DNA of 64,000 bases from Thermococcus zilligii AN1 (GTDB lineage: Archaea > Methanobacteriota_B > Thermococci > Thermococcales > Thermococcaceae), in assembly GCF_000258515.1 (NCBI RefSeq), contig NZ_AJLF01000001.1, positions 620,001-684,000 of the forward strand, written 5' to 3'. Positions 9,845 to 20,199 of the stretch are shown here, in pieces. How positions within the stretch are numbered: the first letter of the stretch is position 1; each line of letters begins with the position of its first letter. A program made the position numbers and the translations under genes. The notes below the pieces were generated by a model. The model saw only the letters and a list, made by a program, of their open reading frames with translations. It searched no databases and was not told the DNA's origin.

Positions 9845-10405
9845 ATGCCGACGATACTGATCGCCCCGATTGGCGAGGTGGATGAGGCCCTCCTGGAGAG
9901 AGTGGCCGACTTTGTGGGGGCCTATTACCCCCGCTTTGGCCTTTCCACCGGAATGCTCCCGGAGATCCCCGTGGAGCCCTTTTCCCGCGCCTTCAACCCG
10001 ATAAGGAGGCAGTACCCCGGTCGGGTCTTTCTTCCCACCTTAGCCAACCTCCGGAAAAGGGCGGGAGGAACGGCGATTCTCGGCGTTACAGGGGTTGATC
10101 TCTACGAGGAGGGGCTGAACTTCATCTTTGGTTTAGCCAATCCCTCACTCGGGGCGGCCGTGATATCTCTCCACAGGTTAAGGCCCGAGTTCTACGGGAA
10201 GGGGTCAGATGGAGAGCTTTTAAAGGAGAGGGCCGTTAAGGAAGCCATGCACGAGCTCGGCCACGTCTTCGGACTTGGGCACTGCCCGAATCCTCGGTGC
10301 GTTATGCACTTCTCCAACTCGATAATGGATACAGACTTTAAAAGTCCCCTCTACTGCCCAGTCTGTGAGGAGAAGCTGGCCAAAAACCTGGGGGTGTTGG
10401 TGTGA
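9845..10405 (+). CDS. amzA: Archaemetzincin family zinc metallopeptidase
   Basis: 186 residues. The extended zinc motif HELGHVFGLGHC is followed by a CPNPRCVMHF segment and a C-terminal CPVCEEKL, giving the CxxC-type second zinc site that defines archaemetzincins (HExxHxxGxxHC-x4-CxMx-CxxC). The peptidase is predicted to be cytosolic with unknown targets. A TTG three bases upstream could also start translation. With AAACTTTATT about 30 bp upstream, a nearly leaderless message is likely. It overlaps the next gene by 4 bp. Confidence 0.88.
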   Translation: MPTILIAPIGEVDEALLERVADFVGAYYPRFGLSTGMLPEIPVEPFSRAFNPIRRQYPGRVFLPTLANLRKRAGGTAILGVTGVDLYEEGLNFIFGLANPSLGAAVISLHRLRPEFYGKGSDGELLKERAVKEAMHELGHVFGLGHCPNPRCVMHFSNSIMDTDFKSPLYCPVCEEKLAKNLGVLV

Positions 10406-10950
10406 TAGAGGTGGAGCTGAAGGGCTACGCGGATGAGGAGATCTTCGAAAGGGTCCGGGAGAAGTACAGGCTCGTGAGGAGGGAGTACCACGAAGACACA
10501 TACTTCCAGCATCCCTGCCGGGATTTCTCCAAAACCGACGAGGCCCTCAGGATAAGGATTAGGCAGTTCAACGGGCACTTCGAGGTCTTCATGACTTACA
10601 AGGGGCCGAAGCTTGATAAGAAATCGAAGACCAGGAAGGAGATAGAGGTTGAGCTGACCGATCCGGACAAGTACGTCGAAATACTCAAAAATCTGGGCTT
10701 TGTTGAGGTGCTCACGGTTACCAAGATACGTGAGAAGTACTACGTTGAGAAGGGCATCAGCATAGCTCTCGACGAAGTGGAAAACCTCGGGAAGTTCATC
10801 GAGATCGAAACCCTTGTTGAGGATGAGGGGGAGATTGGGGAAGCTGTAGAGCACCTCAGGGCAATTTTAGAGGAGCTTGGCGTTAAACATTTTGAACGGA
10901 GGTCCTACCTTGAACTCTTGATGGAGCGATACAGGAATGGGGAAGCTTGA
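10402..10950 (+). CDS. CYTH-domain protein (class IV adenylate cyclase/thiamine-triphosphatase-like)
   Basis: 182 residues. The diagnostic N-terminal IEVELKGY (ExExK) is followed by alternating strands with charged residues pointing into a tunnel: ALRIRIRQ, VFMTYKGPK, RKEIEVEL, KYYVEKGISIALDEVENLGKFIEIE. This is the CYTH triphosphate tunnel fold. Members act on ATP (cyclase), thiamine triphosphate or polyphosphate, and the substrate here is open. The start is GTG in a GTGA overlap with the archaemetzincin stop, so it is translationally coupled. Confidence 0.8.
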   Translation: MIEVELKGYADEEIFERVREKYRLVRREYHEDTYFQHPCRDFSKTDEALRIRIRQFNGHFEVFMTYKGPKLDKKSKTRKEIEVELTDPDKYVEILKNLGFVEVLTVTKIREKYYVEKGISIALDEVENLGKFIEIETLVEDEGEIGEAVEHLRAILEELGVKHFERRSYLELLMERYRNGEA

Positions 10951-11004
10951 CGAGCTTTTCGGTTTAAGGCGGGGGTGGCATAAGCCCGCAGAGATTCTCG
11001 GGGA

Positions 11005-12480
11005 TTATTCCTTTCTTACCCTCACCATGGTCACCAGGCTGACCACGAACACGAGGACCGAGAATATCTCCAGTCTGCCCACCCACATCAGGGCTATCAG
11101 GAGGACTTTAACATCAACTGGCAAAGACGGAGAAGTTATCCCAACGCTCAGGCCTACGTTGCCCTGGGCCGATGCGGTTTCAAAAAATGCGTCCACCAGG
11201 GATACCCTGAGGCGAACCATCATGTAGAGGGTTCCGAAGAGAAGGAAGGCCAGGTATGTTATCACAAAGCCCGTGACTTCCTGGAGATCCTCGGCCGTGA
11301 AGACGTAGTTTTGAACCTTCCTTTTTATGACCGCACCCCTGGGAAGGATCGACTGCTGAATGGTCCACTTCAGGCTTTCGTACATCAGGGTGAAACGGAT
11401 CAGCTTTATACCGCCCGCCGTGCTTCCTGCGCCTCCCCCAATGACCATCAGCAGACCGAGTAAAAACCTGTCAAGTTCGGGGTACTTTGAGAGATCGGAG
11501 ATACTGAAGCCTGTACATGAAATTGCCGAGACCGCGTGGAATACAGCCTGTCTCAGGGAATCCCCAACGGAATCACCATCCCAGACTAAGCCGTAGGCCA
11601 GGAGGGATATCGCTGGGATGAGAAAAAGGAACATGTACCTCACCTGGACGTCATCAAAAAACGAACCTATGCGCTTTTCTTTGAACACCCGGTAGTGGAC
11701 TGTGAAGTTGACGGCACCCATGATCATCAAAAAGATTGTAATCGCTTCTATGCTCATGCTGTTAAAGTACCCGATGCTCGCGTCGTGGGTGCTCATACCA
11801 CCGGTTCCCAGGCCGGTCATTGAGTGAGTGAGAGCATCGAAGAGCCCCATGCCGTTTACGTAGTACAGGTAGGTGCCGATTAAGGTGAGAGCCAAGTAGA
11901 TCTGGAATATAACCTTGGCCGTGTTGACCAGGTTGGGCAGGATTCTCTCGTTTCTGGCCTCTGCCCGGTAAAGCCTTGCGGCGGCAACTCCGGGGCGTAT
12001 CAAAATGGAGAGGGCCACGAGGACTATCCCTATCCCGCCAAGCCATTGCATCCACGCCCTCCAGAAGAGCAGAACGTGTGGATAGCTCTCCAGGTTCTTC
12101 ATCATTGTCAGACCAGTTCCAGTCCACGCGCTCATGCTCTCAAAGTATGAATCCAAAAAGCTCATATTGGCTATTTTAATGAAGGGAACAACGCTTACCA
12201 GTGATGCGAAGAGCCATATAAAGGCAGCCGAGATCATGGCCTGCCTTAGGTTTACGTCCTCTATCTTTTTCTGTTGCCTGGAAAGCCAGGCCCCCAGGAG
12301 GACGTTGATAAAACCCGGAACGGCAAAGTAGGGGACGTAACCTATCTCCGAGGGATAGAACCATGTGAGAAGGACAGGAAACAGGTAAGCTACGCCAACA
12401 CCCTCGAGTATCGCACCTATCAGATTCTGAACGACGAAGATGTCTTCAGTTGAGTTGATGTACCTCCTGAATTCTAACAT
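11005..12480 (-). CDS. trkH: TrkH/KtrB-type potassium uptake channel subunit
   Basis: 491 residues with the four-fold membrane-pore-membrane architecture of TrkH. The four selectivity-filter loops read TGTGLT, TGLGTGG, SCTGFS and QGNVGLS, each keeping the glycine that lines the K+ filter. It would take up potassium across the cell membrane. No TrkA/RCK subunit gene adjoins it here, so its regulatory partner must be elsewhere. The ATG is preceded by GGTG. It is convergent with the CYTH gene. Confidence 0.9.
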   Translation of the reverse strand: MLEFRRYINSTEDIFVVQNLIGAILEGVGVAYLFPVLLTWFYPSEIGYVPYFAVPGFINVLLGAWLSRQQKKIEDVNLRQAMISAAFIWLFASLVSVVPFIKIANMSFLDSYFESMSAWTGTGLTMMKNLESYPHVLLFWRAWMQWLGGIGIVLVALSILIRPGVAAARLYRAEARNERILPNLVNTAKVIFQIYLALTLIGTYLYYVNGMGLFDALTHSMTGLGTGGMSTHDASIGYFNSMSIEAITIFLMIMGAVNFTVHYRVFKEKRIGSFFDDVQVRYMFLFLIPAISLLAYGLVWDGDSVGDSLRQAVFHAVSAISCTGFSISDLSKYPELDRFLLGLLMVIGGGAGSTAGGIKLIRFTLMYESLKWTIQQSILPRGAVIKRKVQNYVFTAEDLQEVTGFVITYLAFLLFGTLYMMVRLRVSLVDAFFETASAQGNVGLSVGITSPSLPVDVKVLLIALMWVGRLEIFSVLVFVVSLVTMVRVRKE

Positions 12481-12545
12481 ACGACACCGGAATAGAGCAG
12501 GCGAAGGAAAATAAAAGGTTTTCGAACAAAAAGTTTAAGGGTTAG

Positions 12546-13460
<915 letters not shown>

Positions 13461-13576
13461 GCCGGGGTTTTGTTTTCCTTTATTTTGATGTTGCTGCCAT
13501 AGTTCAGGGTGGAAAAGCATTTCGTTCGATTGTAGGCAACTTAAGAGAGGGTAAGGAAAAGACCTTGGCTCGGCGA

Positions 13577-13663
13577 TGGCGCCGGGGCAGGGATTTGAAC
13601 CCTGGCGGGCGGACGCCCACGGGATCTCGAGTCCCGCGCCTTCCCGGACTAGGCTACCCCGGC
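13577..13663 (-). tRNA. tRNA-Ser(CGA)
   Basis: On the minus strand the gene begins GCCGGGGTAGCC and ends with an encoded CCA. The acceptor stem GCCGGGG pairs with CCCCGGC, and the discriminator is G. The anticodon loop CTCGAGA is closed by CGGGA/TCCCG, giving anticodon CGA (serine). A long variable arm (GGGCG...CGCCC) confirms a type II tRNA. It is nearly identical in body to the tRNA-Ser(GGA) at 55749, differing mainly in the anticodon stem-loop. Confidence 0.95.
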
Positions 13664-13690
13664 GCTTCCCATTGATAGGGGCTCGAGGGA

Positions 13691-13700
13691 GTTTATAAAT
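13691..13700 (-). promoter_or_regulatory. TATA box of tRNA-Ser(CGA)
   Basis: GTTTATAAAT lies 28-37 bp upstream of the tRNA 5' end on the minus strand, the normal spacing for an archaeal TATA element driving a tRNA with little or no leader. Confidence 0.6.
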
Positions 13701-13909
13701 TTTTAGTTCTGAGTCTGTTGGCGCCTGCCCAAAATTGTGCTGTTGTAGTTAGTTTGCGGGAGACGATTTCGGTCGCAGATCCCTGGTTTTTGGACAGGAT
13801 CATATAAATCAACCCGCGAAAAATTTATTAACCTGTATTTACTAAAACCTCCCTGATTGCAAAGGTTTAAATCCTCAGACGCCCTAAGAAAAATGAAGGG
13901 GGTGACAGC

Positions 13910-15082
13910 ATGGTTGGAATTCTGGTGCAGGAGGTTATGACGGACAGGTTCCAGAAGGTGGACATCAACGCCCCGCTTTCTGAGGCGGTTGGCATATTCG
14001 AAAAGGAGGATCCGGACCTGATTCTCGTGTTCGATGGAAATCTGTACAAAGGAGTCCTAACCCAGGACCTGATAATCAGATCTCACCTCAAGTGGGACCC
14101 TACCAAAGCCAAGGTTAAGGATGTCTACAAACCTGCCCCCGTTGTCCAGCCCGGCGATGACCTCAGCAGGGCCGCAAAGCTCATGCTTGAAGTTGATCTG
14201 AGGTCTCTCCCCGTTGGCGAATCAAAGGCCGAGATAATCGGTGTCGTAAACGATGTGGCCGTCCTCGAAAGGGTCGCCCAGGAAAAGTTTGGAAAGGACA
14301 GGGTTGAAAACTACATGACAAAGGACGTTATAACCCTCACCCCCCAAGACACCGTGGCGAAGGCTCTCGCCACTATGAGAGACCACGCTATCTCCAGGAT
14401 ACCCATAGTCAACGAGGAGGGCAAACTGGAGGGCCTGGTTACCCTCCACGATCTGATAGTGCGCTTTATCAAACCCCGCTTCAGGGCCCAGTACGGTGAA
14501 GTTGCAGGTGAGAAGATACCGCCCTTCAGCATGCCACTGCGCGATGTGATGATAAGGGGAGTAATAACCATACTCCCCGACGCTACCGTCAGGGAAGCCG
14601 TCGCCACAATGAGGGACAACGACATCGATGGACTTGTAGTCGTCAACGAGGACAACAAAGTTGTCGGAGTGCTCACCGTTAAGGACCTCCTCCTGCCAAT
14701 TTCGAAGATGACTGAAAAGGAGGCCCGTTTCTACCTCCAGCTCGGCGGTGACGCTTCAACCCTGAGTGACTTCACCAGGGAGAGGATAATCAGCGACATC
14801 AAAAGGTTCGTTGACGGCTACGAGAGCCTGCTTGGCCAGGAGGGCGTAATATACCTCTACATAAGGCGCTTTAAGGAGAAGTTCAGGGGAGTCCACCTCT
14901 ACCAGGCAAGGATGAGGATATCCACCGACAGAGGACTTTTCGTGGCCACCGGCGAGAGCTGGGGCGCCATTCAGGCCGTCCACGATGCACTCCGCGCCAT
15001 CGAGAGACAGCTCCTTCAGAAGGCCGAGCTCGAGAAGGACCTAAGGTACGCCAAGAGGTTCCTCGAGAAGCTGGAGTTCTGA
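13910..15082 (+). CDS. Four-CBS-domain protein with ribosome-hibernation-factor-like C-terminal domain
   Basis: 390 residues. Four CBS motifs run at about residues 5-60, 68-125, 135-192 and 210-268, forming two Bateman modules likely to bind adenine nucleotides. After a linker, residues ~295-375 carry a pattern (YLYIRRF, QARMRISTDRGLF, AIQAVHDALRAIERQL) that resembles the S30AE/HPF fold of ribosome hibernation factors, including the terminal helix ending in ERQL. CBS-repeat proteins have recently been reported as archaeal ribosome hibernation or dimerisation factors, which makes a nucleotide-sensing ribosome role plausible. GGGGGTGAC precedes the ATG, and TATA is GGTTTAAATCC near 13864. Confidence 0.75.
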   Translation: MVGILVQEVMTDRFQKVDINAPLSEAVGIFEKEDPDLILVFDGNLYKGVLTQDLIIRSHLKWDPTKAKVKDVYKPAPVVQPGDDLSRAAKLMLEVDLRSLPVGESKAEIIGVVNDVAVLERVAQEKFGKDRVENYMTKDVITLTPQDTVAKALATMRDHAISRIPIVNEEGKLEGLVTLHDLIVRFIKPRFRAQYGEVAGEKIPPFSMPLRDVMIRGVITILPDATVREAVATMRDNDIDGLVVVNEDNKVVGVLTVKDLLLPISKMTEKEARFYLQLGGDASTLSDFTRERIISDIKRFVDGYESLLGQEGVIYLYIRRFKEKFRGVHLYQARMRISTDRGLFVATGESWGAIQAVHDALRAIERQLLQKAELEKDLRYAKRFLEKLEF

Positions 15083-15113
15083 CCTCTTTCTTTAACTTTT
15101 CGCTTGAAAAAAA

Positions 15114-16046
15114 TCAAAGCTCAACGCCGTAAAAAAGGAGGGCCAAATAAAGCGCGTAGAGGGCAAGGAAGTAAGCCCCAACGCGCCTGCCTATCCCCCC
15201 GGTTTTTCTCAGGGAGGCTATCATTGGAACCATTACAAAAAGAACGAGGATTACCGTCAGCACCGAGGCCCCGGTCTGGAGGGGCCTTATGAGGGAGGCT
15301 ATCCCGAGGACAACGAGGGCGTTTATGATGTTGGCCCCTATTATGTTACCGACGCTTATGTTCCCGCGCTCCCTTATGGCCCCATAGATGGCGTTGGTCA
15401 TCTCCGGGAGGGACGTCCCCACCGCCACCACCGTTGCTCCGACCACGAAGTCAGAGACGCCGAGGGCCTGGGCGATGTTCTTGCCACCGAAGACCACCAT
15501 CCCGGCACCGCCGACGAGGAAGAGGCCGAGAATGATGAGGAGAGCATAGTCGATAATCCCGACTCCGTCCACCGGCTCCCAGTCAGCCCCATTCCTTGCG
15601 TGCTTCTTCAACAGCCAGCGGAGGTAGGCAGCGTAGGCGAGAAGAAGTAAAAATCCATCGAGCCTGCTCAACGTTCCGTCGATCGATAGAACCATGAGAA
15701 AGACGAGTGAAGCAAGCATTGCAAGTGAGTTCTCATAGGCGGGGGAGTCCGCTTTTAGGGGCTTGATCAGGGAGGCGAGGCCGAGGATCAGGGCGATGTT
15801 GGCGAAAATGCTTCCGAGGGCGTTCCCGAGGGCTATCCCGTTGACCCCCTGATAGCTCGCCAGGGCGCTGGTGGTTATCTCTGGCAGAGTGGTCGAGAAG
15901 CTCACGAGGACGATGCTTATAATGAGCGGCGAGACGCCCGCCCTCCTCGCAACCTCGATTATTTTGTCGGACAGCCTATCCCCGGCAAGAACGAGGATCG
16001 CGATTCCGGCGAGTATTGAGAGAGACCATACCGCAAACTCGAGCAT
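15114..16046 (-). CDS. CaCA-family sodium/calcium antiporter
   Basis: 310 residues, about ten membrane segments. Two inverted alpha-repeats are visible: SFSTTLPEITTS near residue 50 and VAVGTSLPEMTNA near residue 205, whose Glu residues coordinate Ca2+ in this family. GNALGSIFANI and GNIIGANIINA follow each repeat. It likely exchanges Ca2+ for Na+ or H+ across the cell membrane. The open frame extends far upstream, antisense to the phosphoglycerate mutase gene. The ATG with GGTGGAGG directly upstream is the real start. Confidence 0.88.
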   Translation of the reverse strand: MLEFAVWSLSILAGIAILVLAGDRLSDKIIEVARRAGVSPLIISIVLVSFSTTLPEITTSALASYQGVNGIALGNALGSIFANIALILGLASLIKPLKADSPAYENSLAMLASLVFLMVLSIDGTLSRLDGFLLLLAYAAYLRWLLKKHARNGADWEPVDGVGIIDYALLIILGLFLVGGAGMVVFGGKNIAQALGVSDFVVGATVVAVGTSLPEMTNAIYGAIRERGNISVGNIIGANIINALVVLGIASLIRPLQTGASVLTVILVLFVMVPMIASLRKTGGIGRRVGAYFLALYALYLALLFYGVEL

Positions 16047-16139
16047 CCTCCACCCCGAGAATGCATCTAAAGGGCCATTATAAAAAGGTTGTGCAACAAA
16101 CTTATTAAACCGGTGGACTAACCACTCCCGGTGATAGAC

Positions 16140-17375
16140 ATGAAGCAGAGGAAGGGATTGCTCATAATCCTCGACGGCCTCGGCGACAGGCCAATCAAAG
16201 AATTTGGCGGAAAAACACCGCTTGAATATGCCAACACGCCGAACATGGATAAGCTGGCGAAGATGGGGATCCTCGGGCAACAGGACCCCATAAAGCCCGG
16301 ACAGCCGGCGGGAAGCGATACGGCCCACCTCAGCATCTTCGGTTACGACCCCTACAAAGTCTACCGCGGCAGGGGCTTCCTCGAGGCCCTCGGAGCCGGC
16401 CTTGACCTCAACGAGGACGACCTGGCTTTCCGCGTCAACTTCGCCACCATCGAAAAGGGCATCATAACCGACAGGCGCGCCGGGAGAATAAGCACGGAGG
16501 AAGTCCACGAGCTGGCGAAGGCCATCCAGGAGAACGTCAGGATACCGGTTGATTTTATCTTCACCGGAGCAACCGGCCACAGGGCCGTTCTCGTTCTCAG
16601 GGGCATGGCCAAAGGTTACCGCGTCGGTGAGAACGACCCCCACGAGACCGGCAAGCCACCCCACCCCTTCTCCTGGGAGGACGAGGAGAGCAAGAAAGTG
16701 GCGGAAATCCTTGAGGAGTTCGTCAGGAAAGCCCACGAGGTTCTCGACAGACACCCGATAAACGAGAAGCGCATGAAGGAGGGCAAGCCGGTTGCCAACT
16801 ACCTCCTCATCAGGGGTGCCGGAACCTATCCAGACATCCCGATGAAGTTCACGGAGCAGTGGAAGGTCAAAGCCGCCGGAGTAATAGCGGTCTCCCTCGT
16901 TAAGGGCGTCGCCAGGGCCATAGGGTTCGACGTTTACACGCCGGAGGGAGCAACGGGCGAGTACAACACCGACGAGATGGCAAAGGCGAGGAAGGCAGTT
17001 GAACTGCTCAAGGATTATGACTTCGTCTTCCTCCACTTCAAGCCCACTGATGCCGCTGGCCACGACAACAACCCCAGGCTCAAGGCGGAGATGATAGAGA
17101 AGGCCGACAGGATGATAGGCTACATCATCGAGCACATTGACCTCGAGGAGACCGTCATAGCGATAACCGGCGACCACTCAACGCCCTGTGAGGTAATGAA
17201 CCACAGCGGCGACCCGGTTCCGCTCCTTATCGCCGGCGGCGGCGTCAGGCCCGATGAAACCAAGGCCTTCGGCGAGAGGGAGTGCATGCGCGGCGGCCTC
17301 GGAAGGATAAAGGGCCACGACATCGTTCCCATCATGATGGACCTGATGAACAGGAGTGAAAAGTTCGGGGCCTGA
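16140..17375 (+). CDS. apgM: 2,3-bisphosphoglycerate-independent phosphoglycerate mutase
   Basis: 411 residues of the archaeal aPGAM family in the alkaline phosphatase superfamily. Landmarks are LLIILDGLGDRP (metal Asp), PAGSDTAHLSIFGYDP (catalytic Ser), LHFKPTDAAGHDNN (Asp/His) and ITGDHSTPCEVMNHSGDPVP (metal Asp/His). It interconverts 3- and 2-phosphoglycerate in glycolysis and gluconeogenesis. A GTG nine bases upstream is part of the GGTGAT Shine-Dalgarno. The ATG gives the length and N-terminus I recall for Pyrococcus. Confidence 0.95.
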   Translation: MKQRKGLLIILDGLGDRPIKEFGGKTPLEYANTPNMDKLAKMGILGQQDPIKPGQPAGSDTAHLSIFGYDPYKVYRGRGFLEALGAGLDLNEDDLAFRVNFATIEKGIITDRRAGRISTEEVHELAKAIQENVRIPVDFIFTGATGHRAVLVLRGMAKGYRVGENDPHETGKPPHPFSWEDEESKKVAEILEEFVRKAHEVLDRHPINEKRMKEGKPVANYLLIRGAGTYPDIPMKFTEQWKVKAAGVIAVSLVKGVARAIGFDVYTPEGATGEYNTDEMAKARKAVELLKDYDFVFLHFKPTDAAGHDNNPRLKAEMIEKADRMIGYIIEHIDLEETVIAITGDHSTPCEVMNHSGDPVPLLIAGGGVRPDETKAFGERECMRGGLGRIKGHDIVPIMMDLMNRSEKFGA

Positions 17376-17395
17376 AGGCCCTATTTTCGTTTCCC

Positions 17396-18352
17396 TTAAA
17401 CCTCTTTCAGCGCCCTGACAAGTATTTCGTTCTCCTCTGGCCTTTTCACGGAGAACCGGATGTGCTCGGGGAGGCCGAAGCTCTCGCAGCTCCTCACAAG
17501 GATCCCCCGCCCTCTGAGGGCTTCGACGACTTTTTTAGCGTCTCCAACGCGCTTGATGAAGAAATTGGCGTCGCTTCTAACATTCAGGGCTTTTTCAATC
17601 CTCTCCTTTTCGCGCCAGATCAGCGGCACCGTCTTTTTCAGGTGCTTTAAGCGATCTTCAAGGAGAAACTCAAGGAAAGCCGCGCCGGTCGAGCCAATGC
17701 CCCAGGGCATTCTAACGCTCCTAAACGCCTCTGGGAAGCCGATCACGTAGCCGACCCTTATTCCGGGCAGGCCGTAGCCCTTGGTGAAGGTTCTGAGCTT
17801 TACGACGTTCTCCCCTTCAGGGCTTTCAAAGTTCTTAACGAAGTCCATGAAGGCCTCATCCAGGACGAGCAGGGCTTTATTGTCTTCAGCGGCATCGAGG
17901 AGGGGCTTGAGCTCTTTAACGCGGTAGAACCTCCCGTCCGGGTTGTTTGGGTTGCAGAAGAAGACCACCGAGTCCTTCTCAACCAGCTCAGCCAGCTTCC
18001 AAGGCTCGTTCGGGCCCTTAATAACTTCCGCCCCGAAGATGTGCGCGGTTCTTTCATACTCGCCGTAGGTGTGCCTGGGGACTACAACCTTCCTCCCCCG
18101 GAGGGCGAGGGTTCCGAGGAGGTAGAGGGCTTCAGTAATGCCAGCGGTCACGGTAACTTCCTCGCCGATTAGTTCCGAAAGGCCCTCCTCAAGCCTTTCG
18201 TAGTAGGGATAGCGGTCGCTTATTCCCTTAGCACGCTCGAACATCTCGTCGAGCCATTCGGGAGGATAGGGGTTAAGTGACGCTGAAAAGTCCAGCAGGC
18301 CTTCCTCCCTCGCACCGCCGTGGTAGCTCGAGAACTTCACCGGTTCAAGCAT
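17396..18352 (-). CDS. cobD: PLP aminotransferase, CobD (threonine-phosphate decarboxylase)/HisC-like
   Basis: 318 residues, fold-type I PLP enzyme. [10 protein letters not shown] at the N-terminus, [19 protein letters not shown] and the PLP lysine in [16 protein letters not shown] are all present. The N-terminal 'YHGG...DFSASLNP' pattern and position next to cbiB point to L-threonine-O-3-phosphate decarboxylase, which makes the aminopropanol linker of cobalamin. Histidinol-phosphate aminotransferase is the alternative. The start overlaps the end of cbiB by 16 bp and follows GGGGGT, so it is coupled to it. Confidence 0.78.
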   Translation of the reverse strand: MLEPVKFSSYHGGAREEGLLDFSASLNPYPPEWLDEMFERAKGISDRYPYYERLEEGLSELIGEEVTVTAGITEALYLLGTLALRGRKVVVPRHTYGEYERTAHIFGAEVIKGPNEPWKLAELVEKDSVVFFCNPNNPDGRFYRVKELKPLLDAAEDNKALLVLDEAFMDFVKNFESPEGENVVKLRTFTKGYGLPGIRVGYVIGFPEAFRSVRMPWGIGSTGAAFLEFLLEDRLKHLKKTVPLIWREKERIEKALNVRSDANFFIKRVGDAKKVVEALRGRGILVRSCESFGLPEHIRFSVKRPEENEILVRALKEV

Positions 18353-19221
18353 GGGCATACCCCCGTCCAGAGCAGCGGCACAACTATTGCTACCCACTCA
18401 GTAACGATGAGCCAGTAGAGCCTTAAGGCCCTCTTTATGTCTTCATCCGCTGGCGCCCTGCCGGGAAAACGATAAACGCCGGGCTTCTCAAGCCACACGC
18501 CCAGGATGGCGCCCATCGCGGCTATTGGTTTATCGGAGTTTATCTTGAACTTGGCCAGGCGGTAGTAGCGGATGACCTTCCCCATGCCGAGGGGCAGGTA
18601 GAGGAGAACCGTCAGCCTGGCCGGGAGGAAGTTGAGGGCATCGTCAAGTCTTGCCGAGAACTTTCCAAAGTATTCGTAGCGCTCGTTTCTGTATCCAAAC
18701 ATCGCGTCGAGCGTGTTGACGGCGCGATAGACCAGAGCACCGGGTAGGCCGAAAAGGAGAAAGTAGAACAGAGGTGCCACAACGCTGTCATTGAGGTTCT
18801 CGGCGAGGCTCTCTATAGCGGCTGAGTTGAGGTGGGGCTCGTCAAGCTTGCTAACGTCCCTGCTGACTATCATCGAGACGGCCTTCCTCTTTTCTTCAGC
18901 GTCCTTCGTCACAGTCCTGGCAACGTGCTCGTGCAAACTCCTCGCTGCGAAAGAGCTCTTCAGGAGGTAAACCACCAGCAGGTAGTTAAGTGGATAGGGG
19001 GCAAGGGAGGGGGAGAGGGAAAGCAAAAGGGCAAAGGCAATAACCATCAGTGCCGCCACCATCCCCACCAGAAAATCAAGCGCTGGAAAGCGCCGTTTAT
19101 AGCGGGAATCGACCAATCCAGCGAGCTTTCCGAACCATACCACCGGGTGGAGCTTCACCGGCGGCTCCCCTAAAAGCAGGTCCCAGAGGAAGGCCAGGGC
19201 GAAGGCGAATAAAGCGTCCAT
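18337..19221 (-). CDS. cbiB: Adenosylcobinamide-phosphate synthase CbiB
   Basis: 294 residues, integral membrane, about five hydrophobic segments. The family N-terminus is clear ([21 protein letters not shown]), as are [43 protein letters not shown] and [16 protein letters not shown]. It attaches the aminopropanol (phosphate) arm to adenosylcobyric acid in cobamide assembly. It is the upstream member of a two-gene unit with the CobD-like enzyme. Confidence 0.93.
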   Translation of the reverse strand: MDALFAFALAFLWDLLLGEPPVKLHPVVWFGKLAGLVDSRYKRRFPALDFLVGMVAALMVIAFALLLSLSPSLAPYPLNYLLVVYLLKSSFAARSLHEHVARTVTKDAEEKRKAVSMIVSRDVSKLDEPHLNSAAIESLAENLNDSVVAPLFYFLLFGLPGALVYRAVNTLDAMFGYRNERYEYFGKFSARLDDALNFLPARLTVLLYLPLGMGKVIRYYRLAKFKINSDKPIAAMGAILGVWLEKPGVYRFPGRAPADEDIKRALRLYWLIVTEWVAIVVPLLWTGVCPCLNR

Positions 19222-19312
19222 TCACCTATAACCTCCAGGGTATTTTCTCAGCGGCTTGAGCTTTGGCGTAATGGATAAAAAGTCCATGGGTTTATATCTT
19301 TGGTGGTCACCG

Positions 19313-19561
19313 GTGGAGACGAGAAAATGCCCCCTCTGCGGTGGAACCATGGTGAAGGGAAAGAACTACCAGTCGGGATACACCAGGTACTTCTGGGAGC
19401 CCCCGTGGAAGCACGGCATAAAGGCCGCACTGAAAGGGCCCACCCACGCCTACCCCTGGCTCTGCCTTAACTGCGGGGTTGTTCTGCTCTACGTGGGGGA
19501 AGCGGAACTTCAGAGGATAAGGGAAGAGTACGAGAGGGCCAGGACGGGTGAACAGCTTTGA
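19313..19561 (+). CDS. Small zinc-ribbon protein
   Basis: 82 residues. Two CxxC knuckles, CPLCGG near the N-terminus and CLNCG near residue 60, form a probable zinc ribbon, separated by an aromatic-rich stretch and followed by a charged helix. The start is taken as the GTG at 19313, because TATA TTTATATC at 19290 lies only 23 bp before it, so the upstream in-frame TTG would precede transcription. It overlaps the PP-loop ATPase gene by 4 bp and heads the cobZ-cobS operon. Function unknown. Confidence 0.6.
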   Translation: METRKCPLCGGTMVKGKNYQSGYTRYFWEPPWKHGIKAALKGPTHAYPWLCLNCGVVLLYVGEAELQRIREEYERARTGEQL

Positions 19562-20199
19562 GAGGGGTCGCCTTCTTCTCTGGCGGCAAGGACGGGCTTT
19601 ATGCACTGTACCTTGCCGAAAAATCGGGAATTAAAGTCCCCTACCTGCTGGCCTTAAAAACGACGATTGAGCTCTCACCGCACTGGGAGAACTTAGATGC
19701 CTTAAAAACGCTCGCCGGGGCGATGGGGAGGGAGTTGCTTACCTTTGACATGGCCCGCGGAAGTGACTCCCTTGCTAACCTCATAGCTTCCCTCGGCGTT
19801 GACTGCATCATAGCCGGCGACGTTCTAATCAAAGACCACAAAAAGTGGGTTGAATGGCTCGCGGAGAAAGCCGGGGTTGAGCCCCTCGAACCCCTCTGGG
19901 GAAGGGATACCCTCGGGTTGGCCAGGGGGATGCTCCGGGAGGGCTTTGAGTGGGCTATAATAGCCGTTGACAAGAGAAAGCTACCAAAAGAGGCGCTGAC
20001 TTATGCATTCCGCTCGCGAGAAGACCTGGAGAACTTTTTAAGGGTTTACCCTGGCGTTGATCCTGTGGGCGAGTTCGGCGAGTTTCACACGGTGGTTTTG
20101 GCTTCGCCCCTCTTCGAAGGGCGCTTTGAGCTTGAGGTGAAGTCAGCCGAGGAAAGTGAGAGGTACCACTGGATCCGCTTTGGGCTGGTGAGGGCATGA
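19558..20199 (+). CDS. Dph6-family PP-loop ATPase (diphthine-ammonia-ligase-like)
   Basis: 213 residues. The N-type ATP pyrophosphatase motif FFSGGKDG is at the N-terminus, followed by IIAGDVLIKDH, EPLWGRDT and GEFGEFHTVV, all hallmarks of the COG2102/Dph6 family. Characterised members amidate diphthine on EF2. Here it sits inside the cobamide operon, so a role in B12 chemistry is possible and cannot be decided by sequence. It starts with TTG in a TTGA overlap with the zinc-ribbon gene, and ends in an ATGA overlap with cobZ. Confidence 0.72.
   Translation: MRGVAFFSGGKDGLYALYLAEKSGIKVPYLLALKTTIELSPHWENLDALKTLAGAMGRELLTFDMARGSDSLANLIASLGVDCIIAGDVLIKDHKKWVEWLAEKAGVEPLEPLWGRDTLGLARGMLREGFEWAIIAVDKRKLPKEALTYAFRSREDLENFLRVYPGVDPVGEFGEFHTVVLASPLFEGRFELEVKSAEESERYHWIRFGLVRA

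Noticed and set aside
15114-17177. 687-codon open frame on the minus strand
   Set aside because: Only the last 310 codons (from 16046) read as a protein, the CaCA antiporter. The first part is antisense to the phosphoglycerate mutase gene and has the low-complexity look of a shadow frame in GC-rich DNA.
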